A model generated the notes under the pieces. The model saw only the letters and a program-made list of their open reading frames with translations. It did no database searches and had not been told where the DNA came from. From contig NZ_CP016443.1 in assembly GCF_001742165.1 (NCBI RefSeq), forward strand, positions 930,001-994,000: DNA of 64,000 nucleotides, read 5' to 3'. Positions 52,132 to 60,879 of this stretch are shown here, in pieces (position 1 is the first letter of the stretch; every line of letters begins with the position of its first letter). The position numbers were made by a program, and so were the translations under genes. The DNA comes from Burkholderia stabilis. GTDB lineage: Bacteria; Pseudomonadota; Gammaproteobacteria; Burkholderiales; Burkholderiaceae.

Positions 52132-53096
52132 TCAATCAGCAGGCGGCAGCTTCGCGGAGAGATCGGGAAAGCGAAGCTCCCCTTCATAGGTCTCGGCACC
52201 TGCAGCGAGTATCGCCTTCACGCGCGCCTGTATCGCTTCGTTGGCGACGCAAAGATCGGATTCATGCGCTTCCACCAGCAAGCCTTCGGAGAAGGAGACG
52301 TCGGACCCCATGTCCACGGACCGCTTGAGGTGGGCAATCGTCGTGGGCGGGAAGGTTGCGATGCGGCGTGCGAGCTTGTCCACGAACGGGCCCAGTTCCC
52401 TGGCCGGCAGTGCACGATTGATATAGCCGTAGTGATCGGCCAGCTCGGCAGAGAAATCTTCCCCGGCCAGCAGCACCTCGAGGGCGCGGGCGCGCCCCAT
52501 TCGCCGCGGCAGGCGCTGGGTGTTGCCGCCACCGGGGACGAGTCCGCAGACGACCTCCGGCTGACCGAACACGGCTTCGCCGATCGCGGCAAAACACATG
52601 TCTGCGGCCAGCGCGATCTCGCAGCCGCCCCCCGGGCGATCCCTTCGACCTTCGCGATCACGGCCTTGGGCATGTTGCGCAGGCGCTCGCCCAGCATCTG
52701 GGTCAGGCGGAAGGTGCGGGTATTCGAAGTCGTTTTCGGCGCCGAGCCGACACGGTGCAGGCCCGAATGCGCAATGAAGAACTTCGGCACGGCGCTCTGC
52801 AGCACGACGACACGTACGCTCGCATCCTGTTCCAGTTGGCGGGTCAACGAATCGAACTCCTCCGACAGGACCTCGTCGAGCAGGTTGAGCGGCGGATAGT
52901 TCAGCGTCACGGTGGCGACGCCGCTGTCCTGGGTAACCTGGATATGCTTGTAATCGGCATAGTTCGCGCCGCCCCCCTGCGGTGGAGCGGATTTTTCGGG
53001 CGCAGCGCCGCCCTCTGCCGACGCGAGCAGCACGCCGGGCGCGAGTGTTGCAGCACCGATTGACTGGACGAACGAACGTCTTGAGAAAGTCGACAT
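52132..53096 (-). pseudogene. Tat-exported enoyl-CoA hydratase/isomerase family protein, frameshifted
   Basis: Two frames join to a 321-residue crotonase-fold protein. The first part (from ATG 53096, AAGGAG upstream) has a Tat signal (SRRSFVQSIGAATLAPGVLL) and continues to KAVIAKVEGIARG. The second part begins GGGCEIALAADMCFAA and runs GQPEVVCGLVPGGGNTQRL to the stop at 52132. Both glutamates of crotonase catalysis are present. The break is in a run of six G (near 52629-52634), where seven would restore the frame. A Tat signal on a CoA-handling enzyme is odd, as CoA thioesters are not expected in the periplasm. An assembly error at the G-run would make it an intact gene. Confidence 0.78.
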
Positions 53097-53607
53097 GGCA
53101 GACTCCTTGGTGGGTTTCATCTCGCCTCGCCGAGCCACGCGCGGCTCGCGATTCGCGGCGGAGTCGAGTAACGCAATTGCAATTCGCTGGTGCAGCGGTT
53201 TCCCCTGGCACTGCGGATGGCAGTGACTGCGCCAGCAATCCGGCATCGTTGAGCGGAATTCGTCAGTTTGAAGAAACAAACGTCGCCAACGTCATGATCC
53301 TCGTACCGTCGGTGGCTCTGCAAGAATCCTCCCTAAGTGGGGGGGCGTCCGGATCGACCGTGCGCAGCCACCCGGAAATGCTCAATTCCGCGCGCCCTCC
53401 CCGAACAGGGGGCTGCCATCGCGCCGGGCCGTCGGTACTGTTCGTTGCACGCACCCTTCGACGCATGGTCCGACGCGCATCTCCATTCAGGAGCATTCGC
53501 GCCACGCATGCCGGTTGAAGAGCGCACCGACACGCCGTCGCTGCATGGTCAGCAGACCGAAGCGGCCGCGCACGGGACGACACCACGGAATGGTCTGAAA
53601 CGCATCC
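53097..53607. other. Divergent regulatory region between crotonase and dehydrogenase genes
   Basis: No gene is supported in these 511 bases. It contains the GC-rich palindrome at 53328-53345, which recurs at 60716 and 62791. Confidence 0.45.
53328..53345. promoter_or_regulatory. GC-rich palindrome, copy 1 (CCTCCC-TAAGT-GGGGGGG)
   Basis: The site fits CCYCCC-N5-GGGGG(G), shared with 60716-60732 and 62791-62807. It lies about 260 bases upstream of the periplasmic dehydrogenase operon and 230 bases from the crotonase start, so it could serve either direction. Confidence 0.5.
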
Positions 53608-54360
53608 ATGAGCAAAACCCAGTCACCCGACGACAAGCCGGCGCCCGAGTCCGGCCGGCGCGTCTTCCTCAAACGCGTCGCCATCGTGCCCGCCGCCGTC
53701 GCGATAGGGGCGTGCCATTCGGGCGACGACGCATCGCCGGCGCCGACGGCAACCCAAAACGCCGACGGCGGCGTCCGGCTCGACAACTACCGTCCGGCGT
53801 TCTTCACGCTCGAAGAATGGCACTTCGTACTCGCGGCGGTGGATCGCCTGATCCCGCACGACAACGAAGGGCCAGGCGCGCTGGAGCTGAACGTACCCAT
53901 CTTCATCGACAGGCAACTGGAAACCGGTTACGGCTATGCGGCGCACTGGTATATGCAGGGTCCGTTTCGTGCCGCCTCCCCGCTGTTCGGTTATCAGTCG
54001 AGGCTCACGCCTCGCGAGCTGTACCGAGCGGGCATCCAGGCGACGAACGCGCGATGCATGCGCGAATTCGCAGGCAGGCGCTTTGCCGAACTCGCCGTTG
54101 CGGAACAAACCGGCGTGCTCGCACGCCTGGAGTCCGGCGCGATGGCGTTCGACGATCTCTCCTCGACGGATTTCTTCGCGTTCCTGCTGGAGAACACCCG
54201 TGAAGGCTATCTGTCGGACCCGATCCACGGCGGCAACAAGGAGATGGGCAGCTGGAAGATGATCGGCTTTCCGGGGGCCAGGGCGGACTTCCTCGACTGG
54301 GTCGGGACCGGCAAGCGCTACCCGTACGGCCCCGTCAGCATCGAAGGTCAACAGGGTTGA
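53608..54360 (+). CDS. Gluconate 2-dehydrogenase subunit 3 family protein (Tat substrate)
   Basis: The 250-residue protein has a Tat signal (GRRVFLKRVAIVPAAVAIGA) and the gluconate 2-dehydrogenase subunit 3 pattern (FTLEEWHFVLAAVDRLIPHD; DFFAFLLENTREGYLSDPIH; GSWKMIGFPG). In such dehydrogenases the small subunit carries the flavoprotein across the membrane and stabilises it. The GMC subunit starts one base after its stop and the cytochrome follows, giving the standard small-large-cytochrome order. Confidence 0.92.
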   Translation: MSKTQSPDDKPAPESGRRVFLKRVAIVPAAVAIGACHSGDDASPAPTATQNADGGVRLDNYRPAFFTLEEWHFVLAAVDRLIPHDNEGPGALELNVPIFIDRQLETGYGYAAHWYMQGPFRAASPLFGYQSRLTPRELYRAGIQATNARCMREFAGRRFAELAVAEQTGVLARLESGAMAFDDLSSTDFFAFLLENTREGYLSDPIHGGNKEMGSWKMIGFPGARADFLDWVGTGKRYPYGPVSIEGQQG

Positions 54361-54361
54361 G

Positions 54362-56146
54362 ATGCATATGCCGCAAATCACGAAACCGGAAGTGGATGCC
54401 GTCCTCGTCGGGATGGGTTGGACAGGGGCGATCATGGGGATGGAGCTGGCCGAGGCCGGCCTGACCGTCGTCGGCCTCGAGCGCGGCGAAAATCGGGATA
54501 CGAGCCCCGAGTTCGCGTACCCGGCCATCGCCGACGAACTCGCTTACATCCAGCGGCGCAAGCTGATGCAGAATCTTGCGCGCGAGACGGTCACGATCCG
54601 GCATGCGCCGAACGAGGACGCATTGCCCTACCGGCAGCTCGGCGCATTCCTGCTGGGTACCGGGGTGGGCGGCTCGGGCGTGCACTGGAACGGCACGACC
54701 TGGCGCGCCAATGCGGCCGACCTCAAGATCCGCTCGCACTACGCGCAGCGATATGGCGCCGGGTTCATTCCCGATGACATGACGATCCAGGACTGGCCTT
54801 ATTCGTTGGACGAACTCGAACCGTTCTTCGAACGTATCGAAGCCGTGATGGGCACGTCGGGCAAGGCAGGCAATCTTCACGGCAAGATCGTCGACGGCGG
54901 CAATCCATTCGAGGCCATGCGCCGGCGCGACTATCCGTGCCCGCCACTCGCCGACAATTATCCGGCGACCCTGTTCAAGCGTGCGGCCAGCGAAGCCGGA
55001 TTCCATTCATTTCCGATTCCCGCGTCCAATGCGTCGATCGCCTATCAGAATCCGTACGGGATGCAGCTCGGCCCGTGCAACTTCTGCGGTTATTGCGAAG
55101 GCTTCGGCTGCTACATGTATGCGAAGGCATCGCCGCAAGCCTGCATCCTGCCGGCGTTACTGGCCAAACCCAACTTCGAGTTGCGCGACCGATCCCATGT
55201 GACGCGCGTGCAACTCGATTCGTCCGGCAAGCGCGCCACCGGCGTGACCTATCTCGATGCGCAGGGCCGGGAAGTGTTCCAGCCGGCGCGCATCGTCGTG
55301 CTTTGCGCATTCCAGATGCACAACGTGCGCCTGCTGTTGCTGTCCGGGATCGGAACGCCGTACGACCCGGCGACGGGAAAGGGAACCGTCGGCAGGAACT
55401 TCGCCTATCAGAAGAACAGCGCGGTCTCGCTGTTCTTCGACAAGGATGTCCACATCGATCCGTTCATCGGCGCCGGCTCCGGGGGCCAGGCATTCGACGA
55501 CTTCAATGCGGATCATTTCGATCATTCCGCAGCGGGGTTCGTCGGCGGCGCCTATATCAGCGCGATGGTCACCGGCGGCCGCCCGATCGGCCAGACCCTG
55601 TTGCCGGAAGGCACGCCCAAATGGGGCTCCGCCTGGAAGAAGGCGCTCAAGGACAACTACCTGCATTCGTTTTCCATCGGTACGGCGGGTTCGGTCATGT
55701 CGTATCGCACGAACTACCTGGATCTCGATCCGACCTATCGCGACGCATACGGCCTCCCGCTGCTGCGCATGACATTCGACTGGCACGACAACGAGATGCG
55801 CATGACGCGTTTCGTCACCGACAAGGCCGAGCAGGTCGCGCGTGCGATGAAGCCGAAATCGATGTCGGTCCACGCCGGGAAGATCGGCGATCACTTCGAC
55901 ATGCGGCCGTACCAGACCACGCATACGACCGGCGGCGCAGTCTGTGGCGATCGGCCGGACACGAGCGTCGTGAACAAGTACCTGCAATCGTGGGACGTGC
56001 ACAACGTATTCGTGACGGGCGCATGCGCGTTTCCGCAAAACTGGGCCTACAACCCGACAGGCATGGTCGGCGCGCAAGCGTACTTCGCGGCGCGCGCGAT
56101 CCGCGAGCAGTACCTGAAGAATCCCGGTCCACTGCTACCGACATAG
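54362..56146 (+). CDS. GMC oxidoreductase, large subunit of periplasmic FAD dehydrogenase
   Basis: The 594-residue flavoprotein has the FAD motif near its N-terminus (VLVGMGWTGAIMGMELAEAG, then LERG), FLLGTGVGGSGVHWNGTTWR, a cysteine cluster CNFCGYCEGFGCYM typical of the gluconate and sorbitol dehydrogenase group with a 3Fe-4S site, and the C-terminal GACAFPQNWAYNPTGMVGAQ. It lacks a signal of its own and would be exported bound to the Tat-bearing subunit. Substrates in the family are sugars, sugar acids and alcohols; none is indicated by the sequence. It starts at ATG 54362 directly after the small subunit. Confidence 0.93.
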   Translation: MHMPQITKPEVDAVLVGMGWTGAIMGMELAEAGLTVVGLERGENRDTSPEFAYPAIADELAYIQRRKLMQNLARETVTIRHAPNEDALPYRQLGAFLLGTGVGGSGVHWNGTTWRANAADLKIRSHYAQRYGAGFIPDDMTIQDWPYSLDELEPFFERIEAVMGTSGKAGNLHGKIVDGGNPFEAMRRRDYPCPPLADNYPATLFKRAASEAGFHSFPIPASNASIAYQNPYGMQLGPCNFCGYCEGFGCYMYAKASPQACILPALLAKPNFELRDRSHVTRVQLDSSGKRATGVTYLDAQGREVFQPARIVVLCAFQMHNVRLLLLSGIGTPYDPATGKGTVGRNFAYQKNSAVSLFFDKDVHIDPFIGAGSGGQAFDDFNADHFDHSAAGFVGGAYISAMVTGGRPIGQTLLPEGTPKWGSAWKKALKDNYLHSFSIGTAGSVMSYRTNYLDLDPTYRDAYGLPLLRMTFDWHDNEMRMTRFVTDKAEQVARAMKPKSMSVHAGKIGDHFDMRPYQTTHTTGGAVCGDRPDTSVVNKYLQSWDVHNVFVTGACAFPQNWAYNPTGMVGAQAYFAARAIREQYLKNPGPLLPT

Positions 56147-56154
56147 GAAATGCA

Positions 56155-57531
56155 ATGGGTGAGCGATGCAAGAAACTGGCCGGCATCTCGTTCGGTCTGC
56201 TATTTACCTTCGCCACGCTGGCCACGTGGCTGCAACCGGCCGACGCGAACGCGCAGGATGCCGACCAGATCGCGCGCGGCGCCTATCTGGCGCGCGTCGG
56301 CGATTGCGTGGCGTGCCATACATCGCGGCGCGACCAGCCGTTCGCCGGCGGGCTGCCGATGAACACGCCGTTCGGCACGATCTATTCGACGAACATCACG
56401 CCAGACATCAAGCACGGGATCGGCAGCTACAGCTACGACGATTTCGCGGCCGCGATGCGCAAAGGCGTGGCGAAGGACGGGCACCTGCTCTACCCCGCCA
56501 TGCCGTACCCGTCCTTCTCGAAGGTCAGCGACACCGATACCCGCGCACTCTATGCGTACTTCATGCACGGCGTCCGTCCGATCGGCCAGCCGAATACGGA
56601 GACGCGGCTCCACTTTCCGTTCAACCTGCGCGTGATGCTCACGGGATGGAATCTCCTGTTTCGCCCAAGTGGCGCCTATCGCGAGGACCCGACGCAAAAC
56701 GCAGCATGGAACCGCGGCGCCTATCTCGTTCAAGGGCTTGCGCACTGCGGCGCATGTCATACGCCTCACGGCCTGATGGGCCAGGAGAAGGCGCTGGACG
56801 CACGCGGATCGGATCTGTACCTGAGCGGTTACACGCTCGCGGGCTGGCATGCGCCCGACCTGCGCCCCGGGCACGGAAACGGCGCCGGCGAGCTCACACG
56901 GGACAGCATCGTCCAGCTTCTGCGAACCGGACGATCACACGGCGGCGCCACGTTCGGCGGCATGTCCGAAGTCGTGGAGAACAGCACGCAGTATTTCAGC
57001 GACGCCGACCTGGCAGCGGTTGCCGATTACCTCCGCAGCCTCGGCCCCGGTCGCGCACCGCCGACGTCGGCGGCACCTCCCGTCAAGTCCGATACGGCTT
57101 TCGCGTTGCGCTCGGGCGTCACGCCGACCGGCGGCGCCTTGCTGTACCTCGACAACTGCAATGCGTGCCATCGCTCGGACGGCAGCGGCGCGATGAAGGC
57201 GTTTCCCGCGCTGGCGGGCAACGCGGTGGTCACGTCCGACGATCCGTCGTCGGTCATTCACGTGATCCTGACCGGCTCGCGGATGCCGTCGACCCGAACC
57301 GATCCGGCGCCGCTGGCCATGCCCGCATTCGGCTGGCGGCTCTCGGACATGCAGGTCGCCGAACTCGCGACGTTCGTACGCGACAGCTGGGGCAATCGTG
57401 CCGGCAAGGTGAGCGCATCCGACGTCGAGAAAGTCCGGCGACAGGTCGATCCGGCGCAATTGAAGCGGATTCGGGCGGCCGTCACGAACGAAGTGACCGA
57501 CGACGGCGCCCCCGGTTCGACCGGCAAATGA
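56155..57531 (+). CDS. Tri-haem cytochrome c subunit of the periplasmic dehydrogenase
   Basis: The 458-residue protein has a signal peptide (ISFGLLFTFATLATWLQPADA) and three haem-binding motifs, CVACH, CGACH and CNACH, spaced as in gluconate and alcohol dehydrogenase cytochrome subunits. It passes electrons from the GMC subunit to ubiquinone or oxidases at the inner membrane. ATG 56155 is preferred over ATG 56150, which is in another frame; AGGAAA lies upstream. The gene follows the GMC gene after 8 bases, completing the three-gene operon. The usual C-terminal anchor helix is not obvious. Confidence 0.92.
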   Translation: MGERCKKLAGISFGLLFTFATLATWLQPADANAQDADQIARGAYLARVGDCVACHTSRRDQPFAGGLPMNTPFGTIYSTNITPDIKHGIGSYSYDDFAAAMRKGVAKDGHLLYPAMPYPSFSKVSDTDTRALYAYFMHGVRPIGQPNTETRLHFPFNLRVMLTGWNLLFRPSGAYREDPTQNAAWNRGAYLVQGLAHCGACHTPHGLMGQEKALDARGSDLYLSGYTLAGWHAPDLRPGHGNGAGELTRDSIVQLLRTGRSHGGATFGGMSEVVENSTQYFSDADLAAVADYLRSLGPGRAPPTSAAPPVKSDTAFALRSGVTPTGGALLYLDNCNACHRSDGSGAMKAFPALAGNAVVTSDDPSSVIHVILTGSRMPSTRTDPAPLAMPAFGWRLSDMQVAELATFVRDSWGNRAGKVSASDVEKVRRQVDPAQLKRIRAAVTNEVTDDGAPGSTGK

Positions 57532-57645
57532 CATCGGGCGGCTGCCCGTATCACGCGGGACTCACCCTCCCGCACGCGACCGAAGGACCGCGCGGCCCGG
57601 CCTCGCGCCTTCCGGCCTGTTTCACTTGATTATCGGAAAACCATC

Positions 57646-58506
57646 ATGCGATTCATCAGCTTCGTCCGCGACGGCGTCACCGGCCTCGCCATCCGGTCCG
57701 GCGACGGCCATTATCTCGGACTGACGCGTAGCGATCCCGACTACCCCGGCGATCTCGACACCGTCGTCTCCGGCGGTCCTTCCGCGCTGGCGCAGGCAAG
57801 CCAGCGCCTCCAGTTGGCCGGACGGCCGCTCGACCTGGCCGACTGCACGCTGCTCCCGCCCGTGACGCGGCCGGCGAAGATCATCTGCGTCGGGCTCAAC
57901 TACGTCGAGCACTCGCAAGAGGCCGGATACGAGGTGCCGTCGTATCCGACGCTCTTCGCGCGCTTTCGCAGCAGCCTGACCGCGCACGGCGCCGCAATAC
58001 GCATGCCGACGGAGTCGGATCAGCTCGATTACGAAGGCGAGCTGGCGGTCATCATCGGCCGCGGCGGCCGACGCATCGCGCGAAGCGACGCGTTGAACCA
58101 TGTGGCCGGCTATACGATCTTCAACGACGCGACCCTGCGGGACTATCAGTTCAAGACACCACAATGGACGGTCGGAAAGAATTTCGACAATACGGGCGCA
58201 CTGGGCCCCGAGCTGGTGACCGCCGGCGAATTGCCGCCGGGCGCGGACGGTCTCAAGCTTCAGACCCGGCTCAACGGTGTCGTCGTGCAGGAAGCCAACA
58301 CGAACGACATGATCTTCGACATCGCTGCGCTGATCGCCACCATCAGTGAAGTCATGACGCTCGAGCCCGGCGACGTCATCGCGACCGGCACGCCGTCGGG
58401 CATCGGCATGGCACGCAATCCGCAGCTCTGGATGCGCGTCGGCGATGTGTGCGAGGTCGAGATCGAAGGGATCGGCGTACTCAGGAATACCGTCGCGCAA
58501 TCGTGA
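57646..58506 (+). CDS. Fumarylacetoacetate hydrolase family protein
   Basis: The 286-residue protein has the FAH-fold C-terminal domain with KIICVGLNYVEHSQEAG, the metal site in DQLDYEGELAVIIGRGG and FNDATLRDYQ, and EPGDVIATGTPSGIG near the end. Members hydrolyse or decarboxylate acylpyruvates and related C-C substrates with Mg2+ or Mn2+. The gene lies 114 bases after the cytochrome gene on the same strand, so it may be part of the same catabolic unit, acting on a ring-cleavage-type or beta-diketone product. Confidence 0.9.
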   Translation: MRFISFVRDGVTGLAIRSGDGHYLGLTRSDPDYPGDLDTVVSGGPSALAQASQRLQLAGRPLDLADCTLLPPVTRPAKIICVGLNYVEHSQEAGYEVPSYPTLFARFRSSLTAHGAAIRMPTESDQLDYEGELAVIIGRGGRRIARSDALNHVAGYTIFNDATLRDYQFKTPQWTVGKNFDNTGALGPELVTAGELPPGADGLKLQTRLNGVVVQEANTNDMIFDIAALIATISEVMTLEPGDVIATGTPSGIGMARNPQLWMRVGDVCEVEIEGIGVLRNTVAQS

Positions 58507-58553
58507 TCCGGTCGTGCCGGCGCTGCGCGCGCCGGCACGCGTTCAGGCAGGGT

Positions 58554-58865
58554 TCAGGCAGGCTGCATGCCCAGCGTATCGTTCGCGAGGATCATCGCGC
58601 GGGCGTTGGTGGGTCTCGGCCGCTCCGCCGGACGAAACACCGCGTCGCCGGGGAAGATGGGCAAATGCGTCAGTACGCAGATGCCGCGGCGGGAAGCGAT
58701 GACACGCCGCCAGCGCTGCTCGCCGAAATGCCGGACGCCGGGCTCGACCCAACGCACCACCAGCACGCTTCCGTCGTATTCCAGCACCGTCACCTGGGCA
58801 CCCGCGAACTCGCGGGCGGAACCCACGCGCAGCCCGTCGTCCAGTCGTGAAGTCGCATCAGGCAT
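58554..58865 (-). CDS. DUF3331-like protein
   Basis: The 103-residue protein resembles Burkholderia DUF3331 proteins: VTVLEYDGSVLVVRWVEPG, RHFGEQRWRR and ICVLTHLPIFPGDAVFRP. Function is unknown; the GDAVFRP end is characteristic. It is convergent with the FAH gene and 62 bases downstream of the reductase at 58928 on the same strand as that gene. Confidence 0.75.
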   Translation of the reverse strand: MPDATSRLDDGLRVGSAREFAGAQVTVLEYDGSVLVVRWVEPGVRHFGEQRWRRVIASRRGICVLTHLPIFPGDAVFRPAERPRPTNARAMILANDTLGMQPA

Positions 58866-58927
58866 GTCCCACTCGCAAGCCGGCGCGATCGAACCCGGAG
58901 CCGGGTCGATCGCGCGTGTTCAATCGG

Positions 58928-59944
58928 TCACGTGATCCTGACCAGCATCTTGCCGGTGTTGGTCCCGTTCATCAGCCCGATAAAGGCCTCCGGCGCGCGC
59001 GAGACACCGTCGACGATCGTTTCGTCATGCACGATCTGCCCGCCCCTCAGCCACGCCGCCATCTCGTCGACGAACGCATCCCGGTCCTGCCGATAGTCGT
59101 GCAGCAGGAAGCCCGTCAACGTCAGGCTGCGATAGACGATGTTTTCCATGAACCGCGGCCCGGGCAATGCACCGACGCGGTCGTACTGCGAAATGGCACC
59201 GCAGATCGCCGCGCGTCCGCCGTAATTGAACGTCGACAAGGCCGCCTCGAGATGATCGCCGCCGACGTTGTCGAAATAGACGTCGATACCTGCGGGTGCC
59301 GCGGCCGCCAGTTGCTCGAGCACCGGCGCGCGCCGGTAATTGAACGCCGCATCGTATCCGTAGCGTTCGCGAATCACGGCAACTTTCTCGTCGCTCCCTG
59401 CCGAGCCGATCACGTGCGCAGCGCCTTTCAGCCGCGCGATCTGCCCCGCGAGCGAGCCGACCGCGCCCGCTGCGGCGGAAACGAACACGACGTCATCCTC
59501 GCGCATGCGTGCCACCACGAGCAGCCCGACATACGCCGTCATGCCCGTTGCGCCCATGACGCCGAGATGAACGCTGCTCGGCAGGTCCGGCATGTCCGGA
59601 GCGCGGGTGAATTCTTCCGCCGCGCCTTGGGCGATGTCGCGCCAGCCGTATCGGTGCAGCACGAGATCGCCGGGGGCGAATGCGCTCGACGCGCTGTCGG
59701 TCACACGGCCGACCGCGGCGCCGGTCATCGTTTCATGCAGCTTGAACGGCTCGACATACGACGGCCGGTCGTCCATTCGGCCGCGCATGTACGGATCGAC
59801 CGAAATGTATTCGTTTCGCACGCGAATCTCGCCGTCCGCCAACGCCGGAAGCGGCACCGCGACCGTCTGGAAATCGTCCGAAACGGGCTGACCGTTCGGC
59901 CGCCTCGCCAGTTGAATCTGCGTGCTGATCGTGGAGAACCTCAC
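58928..59944 (-). CDS. NADP-dependent medium-chain oxidoreductase (CurA/leukotriene B4 dehydrogenase-like)
   Basis: The 338-residue protein is a zinc-free MDR: YISVDPYMRGRMDDRPSY, GVMGATGMTAYVGL, VFVSAAAGAVGSLAGQIARL for NADP binding and IDVYFDNVGGDHLEAAL. Members reduce activated double bonds in enones, quinones and prostaglandin-like ketones. GTG 59944 is chosen because AAGGAG lies at good distance and the family starts at this point. A second, diverged copy of the family starts at 63267. The ABM-fold protein at 60041 is upstream on the same strand, 96 bases away. Confidence 0.9.
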   Translation of the reverse strand: MRFSTISTQIQLARRPNGQPVSDDFQTVAVPLPALADGEIRVRNEYISVDPYMRGRMDDRPSYVEPFKLHETMTGAAVGRVTDSASSAFAPGDLVLHRYGWRDIAQGAAEEFTRAPDMPDLPSSVHLGVMGATGMTAYVGLLVVARMREDDVVFVSAAAGAVGSLAGQIARLKGAAHVIGSAGSDEKVAVIRERYGYDAAFNYRRAPVLEQLAAAAPAGIDVYFDNVGGDHLEAALSTFNYGGRAAICGAISQYDRVGALPGPRFMENIVYRSLTLTGFLLHDYRQDRDAFVDEMAAWLRGGQIVHDETIVDGVSRAPEAFIGLMNGTNTGKMLVRIT

Positions 59945-60040
59945 GGCCTCTCTCTCCTTGCAAAAACCGATGGTGCCGGCGATGCCGGCCGGGCACGCCG
60001 CACGGATGCGGCGGTGCACCGCGCGTCATGCGCAGGCTCG

Positions 60041-60325
60041 TCAGACTTCGCGCACGTGCTCGACTGACGGCGGGGCCACGAAGAAGGGTCCGGCCAGTTC
60101 GCGCCAGCGCTGAAAATCGGCTGTCTGGCGAAAGGCGTCGTGCAGCTCGACGCTTTCCCATTGCACCATCAGGCGATAGCGCGACGGTTGCTCGATACCG
60201 CGATACAAATGCAAGCCATGGCAACCGGGTGCGCGTTCGATGAGCGGTTTCGCTTCGGCGACCGCACGTTCAAACCCCGGCTCGCCGTTTTCCTGTATGT
60301 CGATCTGGGCAATTTCAAAAATCAT
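60041..60325 (-). CDS. Antibiotic biosynthesis monooxygenase (ABM) fold protein
   Basis: The 94-residue protein has the dimeric ferredoxin-like ABM pattern (IFEIAQIDIQENGEPGFERA, APGCHGLHLYRGIEQPSRY, LMVQWESVELHDAFRQT). Such small proteins act as cofactor-free quinone-forming monooxygenases or as degradative accessory proteins. GGAGAAACCC precedes ATG 60325. It probably shares a transcript with the downstream reductase, a sensible pair for aromatic or quinone substrates. Confidence 0.87.
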   Translation of the reverse strand: MIFEIAQIDIQENGEPGFERAVAEAKPLIERAPGCHGLHLYRGIEQPSRYRLMVQWESVELHDAFRQTADFQRWRELAGPFFVAPPSVEHVREV

Positions 60326-60879
60326 GACGGGTTTCTCCGCGCAACGCGAACCGTCGCGCAGTGCAATTGACACGATGCCGGCATGGATCCCGGGCCGGAC
60401 ATTCCGGGTAGGCAGCGCGCACATGCGCTGCCCTGCTGCCGGCTCGCGTGGAAAGGCGAACGCGTCCGGTTGAGCGATGTCATCGTCGACGACTTCACGC
60501 GCGCTTCGGCATGACGTCCTGGCAATGTTGTCCAGGCGGGATCGGACCGGCAGGTGACGGTCGTTGCGAGACGATCGGGCTGTTTCATGCTGCACGGCCT
60601 CGCTGCGGAATCGAACAACGTCACCGCACCCGCTCGGTACGAACCGGCCAGCCTGCATTGCTTCGGCCCGTCGTCACGATGAGCCAACGATAGCGCTGTC
60701 GAGCCGACCGCTCTACCCCCACTACGGGGGGGTGAAAAAAACCCGCAAGGCGTTCATGTTGGCGGCAACGCTGCGACTCGCGGGCCGATTCGTTTCGCCG
60801 CGTCGAGATCGCCTGGTCAGCATGCGGGTGACGGTGCCGGATACCGGCACAGTGCCCGGCGACCTGCTCTGGAGCTGCA
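60326..60879. other. Divergent regulatory region upstream of AEC transporter
   Basis: These 554 bases hold no supported gene. The GC-rich palindrome at 60716-60732 is the main feature, followed by an A-run (GTGAAAAAAACCC). Confidence 0.4.
60716..60732. promoter_or_regulatory. GC-rich palindrome, copy 2 (CCCCC-ACTAC-GGGGGGG)
   Basis: In the opposite orientation it reads CCCCCCC-GTAGT-GGGGG, very like the copy at 53328 (CCTCCC-TAAGT-GGGGG). It lies 148 bases upstream of the AEC transporter start. Confidence 0.5.
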
